The position numbers were made by a program, and so were the translations under genes. A stretch of 7,921 bases of DNA, taken from positions 1 through 7,921 of the forward strand of contig JAHLLU010000086.1 in assembly GCA_020444005.1 (NCBI GenBank). Reading direction: 5' to 3'. Below, one piece after another: positions 6,490 through 7,921 of the stretch (positions are counted from its first letter, which is position 1; every line of letters begins with the position of its first letter). The notes beneath the pieces were generated by a model that saw only the letters and a list, made by a program, of their open reading frames with translations, made no database searches and was not told where the DNA came from. The stretch is from an archaeon (GTDB lineage: Archaea; Thermoproteota; Bathyarchaeia; TCS64).

Positions 6490-7485
6490 TTATTGTGCTT
6501 GTATGAAATCGATTGACATATTCTCTAAGTTGTTTGAGAAATCATGGTTGTATTGGTCCAACAGCTCATGAAGTGATTCCTTTGCGTCACAATCAGGATA
6601 TTGATGTAATAAATTACCTGCGAGCGCAGCGTATTCCTCCATTTTGACTATGGAGTTTTGTAATGCACCTGTTGTTTCGTAGATACGTTTGATATAATCT
6701 ACATCAAGGTCTTTTGATTCGCCCTGATATAAAGAGAGCAACGTATTCTTGTCTTGATTTGCTAATTTCTCTGACTCTAAAGCATATAACAATAATAATG
6801 AGGAATCGCCATTCAGAAGATCGTTATTGGCTGAGCTATCACTATGCGCATTGAAGGCATCGATAATATCATCCCTTATCTGGTACGCATTCCCGAAGTA
6901 TTTTCCAAACTGAGCTAGGTTCTTCACATCATCGGGGTTGTTTGAACCTGCTATTCCACCAAGTGCTCCTGCTGCCTCGAAGAGACTTCCACTTTTCAGG
7001 TAATTCATATGAAGATATTGCTCAATGGTCATCAGTTTATGTTTAGACTGATTCTGCAGGGTTATACCCTGCACCATCTTTAAAGCGGTCTCAGCCAGCC
7101 ATCCAACTATCTCGGGTTTTCCTGTTTGTGAGGCATGCATTAGCCCTATACTCAGTAATGCATCTCCAGTGAGAACTGCTTTCTTTATTCCGTATTCTTT
7201 GAAAAGCGAAGGTGCCCCTCGCCTATACAAGTCTTCATCTATGATATCATCGTGGACAAGTGTTGCATTATGGATTAGTTCTAGAGCTAGAAACATGTTT
7301 TTTGTTTCGAGATAGTCCCCTCCGAGCATCTCGGTACAAAGTATAGCTATCATTGGTCTGAGTCTTTTTCCACCCGTTGAAATAGCATATTTAGTTGTTG
7401 TCGCTAGGAGCGGGTGTATGTAGGTTAGGTCCAGTTGTTTGAGCGTCTCGTTGACGAACTCTAATTGATATTGCCTATCTTTGAT
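6490..7485 (-). CDS. Polyprenyl diphosphate synthase (long-chain-like), non-canonical start
   Basis: An all-helical trans-prenyl synthase that builds C20 or longer diphosphates. The essential GGKRLRP motif is encoded at 7354-7374, before the first ATG (7353), so a 287-residue product from that ATG would be truncated. The frame stays open to TAG 7510-7512 but has no ATG, GTG or TTG. ATC 7485 gives 331 residues and is used here as the coordinate; ACG 7497 and TTA 7491 lie closer to the AGGAG at 7502-7506, and CTG 7434 is also possible. Numbered from ATC 7485, the first Asp-rich motif is DDIID (79-83, followed by RR at 88-89) and the second is DDIID (205-209). Ala74, five residues before the first motif, and the L-Q pair at 143-144 resemble long-chain synthases such as IspB. 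The usual Lys of the late GK-x-T motif is replaced by Asp227. It is followed by the reductase gene. Confidence 0.85.
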   Translation of the reverse strand: MKDRQYQLEFVNETLKQLDLTYIHPLLATTTKYAISTGGKRLRPMIAILCTEMLGGDYLETKNMFLALELIHNATLVHDDIIDEDLYRRGAPSLFKEYGIKKAVLTGDALLSIGLMHASQTGKPEIVGWLAETALKMVQGITLQNQSKHKLMTIEQYLHMNYLKSGSLFEAAGALGGIAGSNNPDDVKNLAQFGKYFGNAYQIRDDIIDAFNAHSDSSANNDLLNGDSSLLLLYALESEKLANQDKNTLLSLYQGESKDLDVDYIKRIYETTGALQNSIVKMEEYAALAGNLLHQYPDCDAKESLHELLDQYNHDFSNNLENMSIDFIQAQ

Positions 7486-7501
7486 TGTTAATTTCGTTAC
7501 A

Positions 7502-7506
7502 CTCCT
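7502..7506 (-). promoter_or_regulatory. Shine-Dalgarno upstream of the prenyl synthase
   Basis: The minus strand reads AGGAG at 7506-7502. It argues for initiation within the next 5-15 bases, well before the first in-frame ATG at 7353. The in-frame codons in reach are ACG 7497 and TTA 7491, with ATC 7485 further off. The overlapping GTG (7500-7502) is out of frame. Confidence 0.5.
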
Positions 7507-7542
7507 AGCCTATGGAACCCTATCACCAAACTACATAACAGG

Positions 7543-7554
7543 AAATTATTAAAA
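7543..7554 (-). promoter_or_regulatory. Candidate TATA box for the prenyl synthase-reductase operon
   Basis: The minus strand reads TTTTAATAATTT. Transcription from about 24 bases downstream (near 7524) would include the AGGAG at 7502-7506 in a short leader. The gap to the UbiE-like gene (about 70-97 bases) is wider than the spacing inside the operons, which fits a separate promoter. Confidence 0.4.
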
Positions 7555-7582
7555 CTAACCCAAGGAAAATACATTTTATTTC

Positions 7583-7921
7583 CTAGTCAAGTGATTTGAA
7601 ACCCAATATGATCACTAAAGCACCAAAAATCTTCTCTATTCGATCTACAACCACGACATGTTGTCGTACGATAGAGACAAGAACATTGTTAGGAGGTAAC
7701 TTTGCGAAAGTAAGATACAGCTTACTCCATGGGTTTCTATGCCCATAATCAGTTATCAGACCCCCCAATATGGGCACTAAAAACCTCATGAATACACTCA
7801 TGAATCCCCCGAAAAACGGGTTATCTGGTTTGCCAATATCGATTAAGAGAAACCGCCCCCTATTTTTAATCGTTGAACATGCCTCGGAAATTGCTAATGG
7901 TTTGTTCAGTGAGTCTCGTAA
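7583..7921 (-). CDS. ubiE: UbiE/MenG-like quinone methyltransferase, C-terminal part (partial)
   Basis: An open frame enters from the right edge and ends at TAG 7583-7585, giving 112 residues without a start. It begins LRDSLNK, matching the GxRD...DK element after the SAM-binding core. It continues with a degraded 'L-K-P-G-G-R' strand (IKNRGRFLLIDIGKPDNP, about 18-35), then a VPILGGLIT segment (about 48-56), NPWSKL (62-67) and a LPPN loop (74-77). These are hallmarks of the UbiE/COQ5 class, which adds the ring methyl group of menaquinone or ubiquinone. The SAM-binding motif I would lie outside the window. An in-frame ATG at 7801 would give only 72 residues and is internal. The gene lies upstream of, and in the same direction as, the prenyl synthase and reductase. 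With MenA at 1306-2205 it points to menaquinone as the quinone. Confidence 0.82.
   Translation of the reverse strand, partial: LRDSLNKPLAISEACSTIKNRGRFLLIDIGKPDNPFFGGFMSVFMRFLVPILGGLITDYGHRNPWSKLYLTFAKLPPNNVLVSIVRQHVVVVDRIEKIFGALVIILGFKSLD

Noticed and set aside
6490..7512. Prenyl synthase as a pseudogene because the start codon is missing
   Set aside because: There is no internal stop or frameshift, both Asp-rich motifs and GGKRLRP are intact, and a Shine-Dalgarno is in place; a rare start is the simpler reading.
7564..7583. Imperfect palindrome GGAAAATACATTTTATTTCC after the UbiE-like stop
   Set aside because: The pairing has several mismatches near the centre and no T-tract follows, so it is too weak to call a terminator or operator.
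7583..7801. A 72-residue minus-strand frame as a small independent gene
   Set aside because: The frame is open to the window edge and the upstream residues complete a UbiE-like C-terminal region, so the ATG at 7801 is internal.
1..7921. CRISPR arrays, tRNA or rRNA genes, insertion sequences
   Set aside because: No regularly spaced repeats, no tRNA-like cloverleaf and no transposase or terminal inverted repeats were seen on either strand.

Overview
The window looks like part of an archaeal chromosome with roughly 40% G+C. It carries a geranylgeranyl-reductase-family flavoprotein next to a polyprenyl diphosphate synthase, an Lrp/AsnC-type regulator tail and archaeal TATA-like boxes. Shine-Dalgarno sites are strong at many starts. 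Together with menaquinone genes and a multihaem cytochrome c, this suggests a respiratory archaeon, for example of the Thermoplasmatota, Archaeoglobi or Asgard/Heimdall type. The lineage is inference only. Nearly all of the sequence is coding; there is no RNA gene, mobile element, CRISPR array or gene-free stretch over 300 bases.

Left part, + strand: the end of an Lrp/AsnC regulator (2-157), then a probable operon of a DUF454 membrane protein (261-650), a CPBP intramembrane protease (686-1282) and a MenA-type UbiA prenyltransferase (1306-2205).

Middle, - strand (read right to left): a compact three-gene redox module. It consists of a seven-haem cytochrome c anchored at both ends (4333-5121), a Tat-exported protein with four [4Fe-4S] clusters (3509-4330) and an NrfD/PsrC-like ten-helix quinone-reacting subunit (2262-3506). 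The order and families match DsrJ-DsrO-DsrP and NrfB-NrfC-NrfD, but no catalytic subunit is encoded here.

Right part, - strand: the C-terminal part of a UbiE/MenG-like quinone methyltransferase (7583-7921, running off the edge), a polyprenyl diphosphate synthase (about 6490-7485) and a geranylgeranyl-reductase-family flavoprotein (5265-6473).

Read together, the synthase makes a prenyl chain, MenA attaches it to the naphthoate ring, UbiE methylates the ring and the reductase may saturate the chain. The redox module would then exchange electrons between the finished quinone and haems outside the membrane. This is a quinone-synthesis and quinone-use island. Several starts differ from the first ATG/GTG: DUF454 seems to start at CTG, the prenyl synthase has no ATG, GTG or TTG before its essential N-terminal motif, and CPBP and NrfD start at internal ATGs placed by Shine-Dalgarno sites.
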